Shown piece by piece: positions 1 to 7,651 of a DNA stretch of 12,208 nt; the first letter of the stretch is position 1, and the number at the start of each line of letters is the position of its first letter. Position numbers and translations under genes: made by a program. The DNA lies in NCBI GenBank assembly GCA_944325295.1, contig CALUZL010000064.1, forward strand, positions 1 to 12,208. Direction: 5' to 3'. Source of the DNA: an uncultured Erysipelotrichaceae bacterium (GTDB lineage Bacteria; Bacillota_I; Bacilli_A; Erysipelotrichales; Erysipelotrichaceae). Below the pieces are notes generated by a model, which had not been told where the DNA came from, did not search any database, and worked only from the letters and a program-made list of their open reading frames with translations.

Positions 1-1599
1 GTTTTCACTTTTCTTTTTAGCGGCTTTGACCAGTCCGGAAAATAAGGGGTGTGGACGGTTTGGCCGTGATTTAAACTCTGGATGAGCTTGAGTTGCGATG
101 AAGTAGGGATGATCTGCTATTTCGATCATCTCCACGATATTGCCATCCGGTGATAATCCCGAAAGAGTGATGCCGTGAGCTTCAAGTTCCTTGCGGTAGT
201 CATTATTTACTTCATAGCGATGGCGATGTCTTTCGGAGATATCGTTTGTGCCATACAGTTTTTTAGCTAAAGTACCATCCTTTAAATGACAGGGATAAGC
301 GCCAAGTCGCAGCGTCCCACCGATATCTTCGATCTCGTCTTGGCCTTTTAAAAGGTGGATGATCGGACAGGAAGTATGGGGATCAAATTCTAAGGAATTG
401 GCATCTTTATGACCTAAGACATCACGTGCAACTTCGACAAGGGCTAACTGCATACCAAGACAGATGCCCAAAAAGGGAATGCCGTTTTCGCGGACATATC
501 TTATGGCTTTGATCTTACCCTCGATACCACGGTTTCCAAAACCGCCGGGAACGATTATGCCATCGACATCGTCAAGCATTACTGAGACGTCACCATTTTC
601 GAGTTTTTCCGAATCGATCCACTTGATGCGCACATGGGTGTCGTTGGCGATCGCGCCATGACGCAAGGCTTCAGCGACGCTGAGATAGGCATCGTGCAAA
701 GCTACGTACTTACCGACGATGCCGATCTTGACGACACCTTTGGCATTTTTGAGCTTGTCAAGCATCGCCTGCCATTCGGTGTGATCGGGTTCGGTCACAT
801 CGAGGTGCAGTGATTCGAGAACTCTTTGGGCCAGTTCTTCCCTTTCAAGCATCATCGGCGCTTCGTAGAGATATTCGACATCGAGGTTTTCGATGACACA
901 CTTTGGATCTATGTTGCAGAAAAGAGCGATCTTTTCACGGACGTCGTCATCGAGCGGGATATCGCTGCGACAGACGATGATATCCGGCCAAACACCCATG
1001 CCCTGCATCGTTTTGACGCTTTGTTGGAACGGTTTGGTCTTTACTTCAAGCGAAGCTCTTAAGAAAGGGACTAAAGCCACATGGATGAGGCAGGTGTTTT
1101 CAAAACCGATCTCTTGGCGGAATTGGCGGATGGCTTCGATAAACGGCTGCGATTCGATGTCACCGACCGTACCGCCGATCTCGATGATCACGATCTCCTC
1201 TGCACCCTCACTTTTATGGAAGCGGGATTTGATCTCATCGGTCACATGGGGAATGACCTGTACCGTTTTACCGCCATAGTCACCGCGTCTTTCCTTGGAT
1301 AGGATCGTGTCGTATACCTTTCCGGTCGTGACGTTTGATTCGCGATTGAGGTTTTCGTCGATAAAACGTTCATAATGTCCAAGGTCAAGATCGGTCTCAA
1401 GTCCGTCTTCAGTCACGTAGACTTCGCCATGTTGGACCGGATTTAGAGTACCGGGGTCGATATTTAAATACGGGTCAAATTTCTGCATGAAGACCTTATG
1501 ACCTCGGTCTTTTAAAAGCCTTCCCAAAGAAGCTGCCGTTATTCCTTTACCAAGTCCGGAAACTACACCACCTGTGACAAATACATACTTTGTACCCAT
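1..1599 (-). CDS. pyrG: CTP synthase (glutamine-hydrolysing), 3' end cut by window edge
   Basis: This enzyme makes CTP from UTP, ATP and glutamine in the cytosol, the last step of de novo pyrimidine nucleotide synthesis. Translation from ATG at 1599 gives 533 codons without a stop. The family is usually about 535-545 residues, so only a few residues are missing. The N-terminal amidoligase domain begins MGTKYVFVTGGVVSGLGKG, with the ATP-binding P-loop Lys at residue 18; an internal IEIGGTVGDIES block is also typical. The C-terminal class I glutaminase domain has the nucleophile elbow GICLGMQ with Cys380, and the catalytic pair His506/Glu508 in AHPEF. The start is supported by a purine-rich site (GAGAGGAAAGGGG) about 6 nt upstream and by family alignment from memory. 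The gene is divergent from the dehydrogenase gene. A terminator-like hairpin in its leader suggests attenuation. Identification is secure. Confidence 0.98.
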   Translation of the reverse strand, partial: MGTKYVFVTGGVVSGLGKGITAASLGRLLKDRGHKVFMQKFDPYLNIDPGTLNPVQHGEVYVTEDGLETDLDLGHYERFIDENLNRESNVTTGKVYDTILSKERRGDYGGKTVQVIPHVTDEIKSRFHKSEGAEEIVIIEIGGTVGDIESQPFIEAIRQFRQEIGFENTCLIHVALVPFLRASLEVKTKPFQQSVKTMQGMGVWPDIIVCRSDIPLDDDVREKIALFCNIDPKCVIENLDVEYLYEAPMMLEREELAQRVLESLHLDVTEPDHTEWQAMLDKLKNAKGVVKIGIVGKYVALHDAYLSVAEALRHGAIANDTHVRIKWIDSEKLENGDVSVMLDDVDGIIVPGGFGNRGIEGKIKAIRYVRENGIPFLGICLGMQLALVEVARDVLGHKDANSLEFDPHTSCPIIHLLKGQDEIEDIGGTLRLGAYPCHLKDGTLAKKLYGTNDISERHRHRYEVNNDYRKELEAHGITLSGLSPDGNIVEMIEIADHPYFIATQAHPEFKSRPNRPHPLFSGLVKAAKKKSEN

Positions 1600-1621
1600 A
1601 ACTATCCCCTTTCCTCTCTAT

Positions 1622-1642
1622 AAAAAAACGGGTTCAAAACCC
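1622..1642 (-). terminator. Terminator-like hairpin in the pyrG leader (possible attenuator)
   Basis: Read on the minus strand, GGGTT-TTG-AACCC (1642 to 1630) is followed by G and seven T residues, ending about 22 nt before the pyrG start codon. The stem is only 5 bp, so it is a weak but well-formed intrinsic terminator. It lies between the best pyrG promoter candidate and the pyrG ribosome binding site, so it cannot end an upstream gene; the upstream gene is divergent. Just 5' of it in the transcript sits a small hairpin, ATCC-GCAA-GGAT (1658 to 1647), with a GNRA-type loop. Leader attenuation by CTP level is established for pyrG in several Bacillota; that it applies here is inference. Confidence 0.55.
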
Positions 1643-1686
1643 ATCGATCCTTGCGGATTAGATGAATCTATACCCTTTTGAAATCG

Positions 1687-1715
1687 ATTTTAATATTCAT
1701 AACAATACCCTTCAA
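1687..1715 (-). promoter_or_regulatory. Candidate sigma-A promoter for pyrG
   Basis: On the minus strand a -35-like TTGAAG (1715-1710) and a -10-like TAAAAT (1692-1687, five of six consensus positions) are separated by exactly 17 bp. Transcription would begin near 1680, giving a leader of about 80 nt that contains the hairpins described above. The initial transcribed region includes AAAAGGG (1679-1673). Called by eye only. Confidence 0.45.
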
Positions 1716-1739
1716 TATTACACCAATTTACCTTAAAAT
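1711..1739 (+). promoter_or_regulatory. Weak candidate promoter for the dehydrogenase gene
   Basis: TTCAAT (1711-1716, three of six -35 positions) and TAAAAT (1734-1739, five of six -10 positions) are spaced by 17 bp. This would give a very short leader before ATG 1761. It overlaps the -35 of the divergent pyrG promoter candidate, so the two would share DNA. The -35 match is poor. Confidence 0.3.
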
Positions 1740-1760
1740 AAAATAAGAAAAAAGATTTTT

Positions 1761-2537
1761 ATGAAGTGGGCATTAGTCAGCGGAGCCGGCAGCGGTATTG
1801 GTAAAGCCCTGAGTGAAGTTTTGGCCCAAAACGGCTTTTCACTTGTCATCACTGCCAGAAATTTAAAACGGTTAGAAGATCTTGCCTCAGAGCTTGAAGA
1901 GAAGTATGGCGTGAAAGTCATACCGTTTTCCTTTGACCTTGCCGATCACGCAAACGCCGATCTTTTGTATGAGCGGGTTAAAAAGCTTGAGATCCGGATC
2001 GATATCTTGGTCAATAATGCCGGTATTGGCGATTATGGCTATTTTGTCGATAGCGATATCGATAAGTTGTCGCGACTTATCGAGATCAATATCCAAAGCC
2101 TTATCAGGCTCACATATCACTTCTTAAAAGATATGCGTCAAAATAACTTTGGCAGGATCGTAAATGTCGCCTCGATCGGCGCTTTTTTCGCCGGACCGCT
2201 CATGAGCGTCTACTATGCCAGCAAGGCCTTTGTCTTGTCGTTTAGTGAAGGACTGGCGCAAGAGCTTGAGGGCACTGACATCAAGGTGACCTGCCTTTGC
2301 CCGGGGCCGACAAACACTGATTTCTTTACTAAAGCAAATGCGAAAGCCGCAAAATTTAATATGAGCGAACCGTTATTTGTCGCCAAAAAGGGATACCAGG
2401 CCATGAAAAAGGGCAAACGCATCGAAGTCGTCGGTGTATTGAACAAAGTCATCGTCTTTAGTGCGCGTCTTTTACCCCGCCGTTTGCTGACAAAAGCCGT
2501 ATACTTGGTACAGGGACATTTAAAAGAACGAGTATAA
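1761..2537 (+). CDS. Short-chain dehydrogenase/reductase (SDR), DltE/YqjQ-like
   Basis: This is a predicted cytosolic NAD(P)-dependent oxidoreductase of the classical SDR family, 258 residues, a normal length. The Rossmann glycine motif GAGSGIG is at residues 8-14, NNAG at 85-88, structural Asn110, catalytic Ser138 in NVAS, and Tyr151/Lys155 in YYASK. PGPTNTDF at 181-188 is the usual loop after beta-6. The basic residue in TARN (Arg33) after beta-2 favours NADP over NAD. The substrate cannot be read from the sequence; similar proteins are often labelled oxidoreductase without an assigned reaction. The Shine-Dalgarno region is weak, an A-rich stretch before ATG 1761, but the start gives a typical N-terminus directly at the first beta strand. 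The gene is monocistronic: it has a terminator after it and pyrG diverges upstream. Confidence 0.93.
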   Translation: MKWALVSGAGSGIGKALSEVLAQNGFSLVITARNLKRLEDLASELEEKYGVKVIPFSFDLADHANADLLYERVKKLEIRIDILVNNAGIGDYGYFVDSDIDKLSRLIEINIQSLIRLTYHFLKDMRQNNFGRIVNVASIGAFFAGPLMSVYYASKAFVLSFSEGLAQELEGTDIKVTCLCPGPTNTDFFTKANAKAAKFNMSEPLFVAKKGYQAMKKGKRIEVVGVLNKVIVFSARLLPRRLLTKAVYLVQGHLKERV

Positions 2538-2586
2538 AGACTTACGAAAAACGATCTATGAGATCGCAATTAGTCTCAATGATTGA

Positions 2587-2614
2587 GGGCTCTTGTTTAT
2601 AAGCGAGCCCTTTT
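2587..2614 (+). terminator. Intrinsic terminator after the SDR gene
   Basis: GGGCTC (2587-2592) pairs with GAGCCC (2605-2610) around a 12-nt loop, followed by TTTT. It lies about 50 nt after the SDR stop codon and immediately before the promoter of the next operon. Confidence 0.75.
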
Positions 2615-2615
2615 A

Positions 2616-2624
2616 TGATAGAAT
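2616..2624 (+). promoter_or_regulatory. Extended -10 promoter of the pth-mfd-rqcP operon
   Basis: TGATAGAAT is an extended -10 element: TG, one base, then TAGAAT, five of six consensus positions. TTGTTT at 2593-2598 is a possible -35 but is spaced 20 bp away, which matters less for an extended -10. Transcription would start near 2631, about 20 nt before the first gene. It directly abuts the SDR terminator. Confidence 0.5.
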
Positions 2625-2651
2625 AAGCAGGATAAAAGAAGAGGTATACAG

Positions 2652-3476
2652 ATGGACGCACTTATTTTTTTAGTATTAGTACTGTTATTGATATTTATGA
2701 TCTTGCAAAACTATCGTCTTTTCAAAAGGAGCAAACATGTAAAGACTTATGTGAATTGCAGTGATGCGATATTTGCTGATCGCGAGCTGATGCTTGAGAT
2801 CATCGACGAATACGTCAAGAATGAAAACGACGAAGAGTTCAAAAACAAGGGTCGGATCTTACAGATATATGCCCTTATGGCTAAAGGCCAAGACCCGCTA
2901 AAGGTCATCTCTGAGCTCGATCTCAAAGAGACGATCCTCAATAATAAGGGTAAATTTGATGCCAAACAGTTTGAGTACAACTCCGATTCCTACTTCTGGA
3001 TGATCCTTGACATCATCAAGGCCCACAGCATCGACAATAAAGAAGCGATCGATGGTCTGGTCAGCGTCATGGATAAATACTATGAATACATCAATCAGGA
3101 TATCGTTGTCGGTCTTTTCTATAACGTTCACCACGCCCTAAGTCATGACAGCGAATCCAACAGTATGTATTTGCGAGATCTCTGGAATGGTAATTACCAG
3201 GGAAATCCGACATATGATAAGCGCCTGATCGGTTTTTACAAGTATATCGCCGTTTCGGTATTAGCTTACCTTGGTGAGAATCTGTCTGAAGAGATGGTCC
3301 AGGATCTTAAAAACTTTGCCGGTATGAAAGCCGGAAGGTTGGCAATGCGCGATCTTGGGATCTTGGAGCGCTTCGATGAGCCTGTCATCCAAGATGAACC
3401 CGAAGAAGTCAAACCAAGTGCAGATGTCAAAGAGGATGAAGAAGCTTCAAAAGCGCAAACGGATGAGGATCAATAA
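2652..3476 (+). CDS. Membrane-anchored helical protein of unknown function
   Basis: I do not recognise this 274-residue protein. Residues 3-19 form one hydrophobic transmembrane segment, followed at once by basic residues (RLFKRSKHVK). By the positive-inside rule the N-terminus is outside and the bulk is cytoplasmic. The cytoplasmic part (about 30-240) is helix-rich and charged, without catalytic motifs that I can see; a TPR-like or helical-repeat fold is possible but unproven. The last 30 residues are a very acidic, probably disordered tail rich in Glu and Asp. The start is set by AAGAAGAGG 7 nt upstream. It is the first gene of the operon, and pth begins 3 bp after its stop. The gene at the other end of the operon (7652) encodes a protein of the same general architecture. 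Confidence 0.85.
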   Translation: MDALIFLVLVLLLIFMILQNYRLFKRSKHVKTYVNCSDAIFADRELMLEIIDEYVKNENDEEFKNKGRILQIYALMAKGQDPLKVISELDLKETILNNKGKFDAKQFEYNSDSYFWMILDIIKAHSIDNKEAIDGLVSVMDKYYEYINQDIVVGLFYNVHHALSHDSESNSMYLRDLWNGNYQGNPTYDKRLIGFYKYIAVSVLAYLGENLSEEMVQDLKNFAGMKAGRLAMRDLGILERFDEPVIQDEPEEVKPSADVKEDEEASKAQTDEDQ

Positions 3477-3479
3477 GCT

Positions 3480-4028
3480 ATGCGCTTGATCGTCGGCCTT
3501 GGAAATCCGGGCAGAGAATACAAAAACACTCGTCACAACAGCGGGTTTGCCGTCCTTGATGCGCTTAGCGATAAACTGAAGATCACAATCGACGAAAAGA
3601 AGTTTAAAGGTCTTTATAAAAAAAGCGGAGATCTCATATTGCTCAAACCGCAGACTTATATGAACTTAAGCGGCGAGTGTGTTTTGAGTTTTGTGAATTA
3701 CTTTAAGATCGCCATCGAAGACATCATCGTCGTCTATGACGATATGGATATCCCTCTTGGCAAGATCAGGATCCGCGAAAACGGGTCTTCTGCCGGTCAA
3801 AAGGGCATGCAAAACATCATCGATCACCTGCATACCAAAGAGATTAAACGGATCCGTATCGGGATCGGTGCTCATGAGGATATCGACACCAAAGATTACG
3901 TCTTAGGCAAGATAAAAGGTGAGGATCAAAAGCTTTTTGCCCAAGCTGTAGACAGAGCCAGTGAAGCTTTGATCTATAGCCTCGATCATCCCTTTGCGGA
4001 TGTGATGAATAGATTCAATGGTCAGTAA
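3480..4028 (+). CDS. pth: Peptidyl-tRNA hydrolase
   Basis: Pth releases peptides from peptidyl-tRNA that has dropped off ribosomes, so the tRNA can be reused; it is cytosolic and usually essential. The protein has 182 residues, a normal length. It opens MRLIVGLGNPGREYKNTRHN, with Asn9 and the catalytic His19. KPQTYMNLSG (residues 56-65) holds Asn62, and YDDMDIPLG (86-94) the conserved Asp segment. KRIRIGIG at 123-130 is also typical. The segment that in well-known bacterial Pth proteins reads GGHNGxKS here reads SAGQKGMQN (104-112), so the usual His-Asn pair is Gln107-Lys108; see findings. It starts 3 bp after the preceding gene, and its last 11 nt overlap the start of mfd, which indicates translational coupling. 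Confidence 0.96.
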   Translation: MRLIVGLGNPGREYKNTRHNSGFAVLDALSDKLKITIDEKKFKGLYKKSGDLILLKPQTYMNLSGECVLSFVNYFKIAIEDIIVVYDDMDIPLGKIRIRENGSSAGQKGMQNIIDHLHTKEIKRIRIGIGAHEDIDTKDYVLGKIKGEDQKLFAQAVDRASEALIYSLDHPFADVMNRFNGQ

Positions 4029-7000
4029 AGAACTGTTTTTATATCTCAAAGAAAACATCGGGATGGAGACACCATCCTTTTTGGCTTATAACAGCACCAT
4101 CGAAGAGGCGATCAAGATCGCTCTTTATGCCGATGATCTTGACAAACCCATAGTCGTCGTCAAAGAGAATGCCTATGGAGCTAATCAGCTCTACGAGGAG
4201 CTTTGCGGGTTTTATGACCAAGAAGAGCTCGTCTTGTATTGTCCTGAGGAGTCGATGCGCTCAGAGGCGATCGTCGCTTCTTTTGAAAACCGCTCGCAAA
4301 GAGTCAGCGCCCTTTTTGCGATCTTGACTAAAAAGGTCAAGATCATCATCGCCAGTGCTTATGGGCTCATAAGACATCTTCCCGCTAAGGATTATCTTAA
4401 AGACCATATCATCAAGCTCAAAAAAGGAGATATCATCGAGCGTGACGATCTTGTCAAAAAGCTCAAAGAAGCTGGTTATGAGCGCACACCGACTTGCGAG
4501 AATCCCCTGACGTATGCCCTAAGAGGAGCGATCGTCGATGTCTTTTGTCCCAATGAGACAAGGCCGATAAGAGTGGAATTCTTTGACGATGAGATCGATT
4601 CTTTGCGTTTTTTTGATGTGAATACCCAAAGGACGATCGAAAACATCTCAGAGTGTACCCTTGGCTTTGCCGCCGATGTCCTTTTTAGCGATGAAGAGAT
4701 AGAGGTGATCGAAGAGAAGGTCGGATCGTTTGGCTCATCGTCTTACGATCTCGATATCGATTTCATCAAAAACCACGTCTATCAGGGAAACCTCTATTAC
4801 TATTACGCCTTCCTAAAAGATCAGAGCCATCTTTTGGATATCGTTGGTGAGCATAAACTGTATCTTAGCGATAAAGAGCGCATCAAAAGCCATCTGAAGC
4901 TTTTGAGCGATGAGACCTATGCCTATCTTCGCGAGATGAGTGAAGATACGAAGTTGCCGCTTCGCTTTTACGTCTTTGCCGATCTCGCCTATGAGCTAAA
5001 AGGCAAAGATATCTTAGAGGCAAGACCTTTCAGTCAAGCCGTGCCCCTGATCACCCAGATCGATACGCCCGGCGGCGCTCTTTATCTGACACTTAAGACG
5101 ATAGGCCGCCAAAAAGAGACGATCAGCGTCTTTGTCTTAAACGGTGAAGAGATCGAGACGGTCAGCAGTGCTTTAAACGATCTGGGGATACCTTATACCG
5201 TAAGTGTCAGAGAGTTTAAAAAAGGCATCAATATCGTCTTGGGCGATCTTGATGAAGGCTTTGCGATCGCGACCTTAAATCTTTGTGTCTATGGTCAAAG
5301 AGAGTTGTTTGGCCATAAAAGGAAGATCGGTAAGTACGCCCAAAAATATGAGGAAGCCATAAAGCTCAACTCCTACGAAGAGCTTAAAAGAGGCGATTAT
5401 GTCGTCCATAACCAATACGGTATCGGTCAGTATATCGGTATTGAAAAGCGTGTCATAAATAACGTCAAACTCGACTATCTCAAGATCTTGTATCGGGGAA
5501 ATGACGAACTTTTAGTGCCGCTGGCCCAGTTTTCTTTGGTCCGAAAATACGTTTCTAAAGACGGAGTCGTTCCCAAACTTCACAAACTCGGATCCAAGGA
5601 ATGGGTAAGGACCAAACAAAAGGTCCAAGAGGGGATCGATGACTTGGCAGAAAAACTCATCCGTCTTTACAAGAAAAGAAGTGAAAATATCGGTTTTGCC
5701 TTCTCGAAAGACAACGACATCCAAAAAGCTTTTGAAAGAGAATTCGCCTATGATCTGACAGCCGATCAAAAAAAGGCGATAGCGGATGTCAAAAAAGACA
5801 TGGAAGCGCAAAAACCGATGGACAGATTGCTTTGTGGCGATGTCGGTTTCGGCAAGACGGAAGTGGCGATCGAAGCGGCGATGAAGGCCGTGCTCGATAA
5901 AAAACAGGTCGCTTATCTTTGTCCGACGACCGTCTTGTCACTTCAGCACTACAACACCTTCAAAGAACGGTTTAAAAATTACCCCGTCCGCATCGAGGTC
6001 TTGAACCGTTATATAAGCAACGCCGATCAAAAAGTGATCCTTAAAGATCTCAAAGCGGCTAAGGTGGATATCCTGATTGGCACCCATCGCCTTTTGTCAA
6101 ACGATGTCGAGTTTAAAGATCTCGGCCTTTTGATCATCGATGAGGAACAGCGCTTTGGCGTTGAACACAAAGAGAAGATCAAACAGCTCAAGGAGAGCAT
6201 CGATGTCCTCTCGCTGAGCGCGACCCCGATCCCCAGGACCTTGCAGATGTCTTTGGTGGGACTCAGGGGACTTTCGACTTTGGACACGCCGCCGAAAAAC
6301 CGCTATCCGATCCAGACTTATGTCGTTGAAAAGAATGAAGATCTGATCCGTGAAGTCATCGAAAGAGAACTTGTAAGAGGCGGTCAAGTCTTCTATCTTT
6401 ACAACGATATCGAAAGGATCTACACCATAGCTTCAAAACTGGAAAAGCGCATCAAAAAAGCCAGTGTGATCGTCGCTCATGGCAAGATGAGCCGCGAAGA
6501 GCTAGAAGATGCCATGTTGGCATTTTATGAAAACAAGGCTAACATCCTGATCTGTACGACGATCATCGAGACCGGGATCGATATCCCCAACACCAACACC
6601 ATCATCATCGACAATGCCCAAAATTTCGGTCTCGCCCAACTCTATCAGATAAGGGGTCGGGTCGGTCGCAGTGATAAGATCGCCTACGCCTATCTCATGA
6701 TCCCACCCAAAAAAGAGCTTTCCGAAGTCGCCCTGAAACGTCTGGAAGCGATCAAAGAGTTCACGGCACTGGGCAGCGGTTATAAGATCGCCATGCGTGA
6801 TCTGGCGATTAGAGGAGCTGGGGATATGCTTGGGGCTAAGCAGTCAGGTTTTATCGACAATGTCGGTCTTGACCTCTATTTGGCGATGCTTGAGAAAGCC
6901 ATAAAGAAAAAAAGAGGGGAAGAGGTCAAGGAAGACGATGTCACATCGCGTCAGGTCTTACCGATCGATTCTTACATCCCGGACTCCTTTACCGATAACG

Positions 7001-7401
7001 ACTATGACAAACTTGTGCTCTACCATCGCTTAGATGAGATCGACTCCAAAGAAGAGTTGCTCAATTATTATCTGGAAGTAAGCGATAAATACGGTCATCT
7101 TCCCAAAGAGATCGACACTTTATTTGAAAAGAAGCAGATAGAATTGTTCATAGATGGTAAAATAGTAGAGAGTTTTAAGGTCTTAAATGCCCGGATCGTC
7201 ATCACGCTGACCAAAGAATACAGCGATCGGATCGACGGCATGAAACTTTTTGAGTACTGTGCAACGCTTTCCAAAGACTTGCGGATCCGTTATGTGAATA
7301 TGAAGATCGAGTTCAGTTTCCAAAACCGGCGCGAAGAGATCAAAAAACTCATCGAATTATTGAATCATTTAAGTGAGGTCACAAAAGATGCGGATCGATA
7401 A
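4018..7401 (+). CDS. mfd: Transcription-repair coupling factor
   Basis: Mfd is an ATP-driven DNA translocase. It pushes stalled RNA polymerase off damaged DNA and recruits UvrA. The protein has 1127 residues, close to the family norm. The N-terminal UvrB-like domains come first. A CarD-like RNA polymerase interaction domain spans about residues 455-515 (RGDYVVHNQYGIGQYIGI). The RecG-like motor follows, with Walker A GDVGFGKT (607-614), Walker B DEEQ (708-711), motif III SAT (734-736) and GRVGRS (880-885). The translocation-in-RecG region begins near 919 (GSGYKIAMRDLAIRGAGDML). A C-terminal regulatory domain covers about 990-1110. All motor motifs appear intact. ATG 4018 lies inside pth, with no strong Shine-Dalgarno site, so translational coupling is likely. 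Its 3' end overlaps rqcP. Confidence 0.98.
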   Translation: MVSKELFLYLKENIGMETPSFLAYNSTIEEAIKIALYADDLDKPIVVVKENAYGANQLYEELCGFYDQEELVLYCPEESMRSEAIVASFENRSQRVSALFAILTKKVKIIIASAYGLIRHLPAKDYLKDHIIKLKKGDIIERDDLVKKLKEAGYERTPTCENPLTYALRGAIVDVFCPNETRPIRVEFFDDEIDSLRFFDVNTQRTIENISECTLGFAADVLFSDEEIEVIEEKVGSFGSSSYDLDIDFIKNHVYQGNLYYYYAFLKDQSHLLDIVGEHKLYLSDKERIKSHLKLLSDETYAYLREMSEDTKLPLRFYVFADLAYELKGKDILEARPFSQAVPLITQIDTPGGALYLTLKTIGRQKETISVFVLNGEEIETVSSALNDLGIPYTVSVREFKKGINIVLGDLDEGFAIATLNLCVYGQRELFGHKRKIGKYAQKYEEAIKLNSYEELKRGDYVVHNQYGIGQYIGIEKRVINNVKLDYLKILYRGNDELLVPLAQFSLVRKYVSKDGVVPKLHKLGSKEWVRTKQKVQEGIDDLAEKLIRLYKKRSENIGFAFSKDNDIQKAFEREFAYDLTADQKKAIADVKKDMEAQKPMDRLLCGDVGFGKTEVAIEAAMKAVLDKKQVAYLCPTTVLSLQHYNTFKERFKNYPVRIEVLNRYISNADQKVILKDLKAAKVDILIGTHRLLSNDVEFKDLGLLIIDEEQRFGVEHKEKIKQLKESIDVLSLSATPIPRTLQMSLVGLRGLSTLDTPPKNRYPIQTYVVEKNEDLIREVIERELVRGGQVFYLYNDIERIYTIASKLEKRIKKASVIVAHGKMSREELEDAMLAFYENKANILICTTIIETGIDIPNTNTIIIDNAQNFGLAQLYQIRGRVGRSDKIAYAYLMIPPKKELSEVALKRLEAIKEFTALGSGYKIAMRDLAIRGAGDMLGAKQSGFIDNVGLDLYLAMLEKAIKKKRGEEVKEDDVTSRQVLPIDSYIPDSFTDNDYDKLVLYHRLDEIDSKEELLNYYLEVSDKYGHLPKEIDTLFEKKQIELFIDGKIVESFKVLNARIVITLTKEYSDRIDGMKLFEYCATLSKDLRIRYVNMKIEFSFQNRREEIKKLIELLNHLSEVTKDADR

Positions 7402-7648
7402 ATATTTAAAAGTGGCAAGGATCTTGAAAAGACGGGTCGTCGCCAAAGAGTTGGCCGATGCCCAAAGGTTGCTTGTAAACGGCAGAGCGGTCAAAGCGTC
7501 ATACGAAGTCAAGACAGACGACGAGATCGAGATCATCTTCGGCCACAGACATTTAAAAGTAAAGGTGCTCGATATCAAAGAGCACATCAAAAAAGAGGAC
7601 AGCGTTACTTTATACGCGATCATTGATGATAAAAAAACGGAGGATTAG
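7388..7648 (+). CDS. rqcP: Ribosome quality-control factor, S4-domain RNA-binding protein (YabO/HslR-like)
   Basis: RqcP is a small S4-domain protein that binds the obstructed 50S subunit and supports RqcH-driven alanine tailing in Bacillus subtilis, where it was first called YabO; it is also annotated as RlbP or HslR. From ATG 7388 the product is 86 residues, which matches my memory of the B. subtilis protein. It begins MRIDKYLKVARILKRRVVAK, the S4 RNA-binding helix, followed by RLLVNGRAVKAS. A GTG five codons upstream (7373) is an alternative start, but a GAGG at 7375-7378 is well placed for ATG 7388 and the family starts there. The gene overlaps the end of mfd by 14 nt, implying coupled translation. 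The position after mfd is conserved in Bacillota. Confidence 0.92.
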   Translation: MRIDKYLKVARILKRRVVAKELADAQRLLVNGRAVKASYEVKTDDEIEIIFGHRHLKVKVLDIKEHIKKEDSVTLYAIIDDKKTED

Positions 7649-7651
7649 AAT

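Noticed and set aside
464..1302. Several plus-strand open frames of 65-128 codons opposite pyrG
   Set aside because: They lie wholly antisense to an intact, motif-verified CTP synthase and have no ribosome binding sites or recognisable domains.
4018..4028. pth-mfd overlap as a frameshift or gene fusion
   Set aside because: Both genes have intact ends and their own frames; an 11-nt overlap is ordinary operon coupling.
7373..7387. GTG 7373 as the start of rqcP
   Set aside because: ATG 7388 gives the family-typical N-terminus MRIDKYLKV and an 86-residue product, and GAGG at 7375-7378 would be its ribosome binding site.
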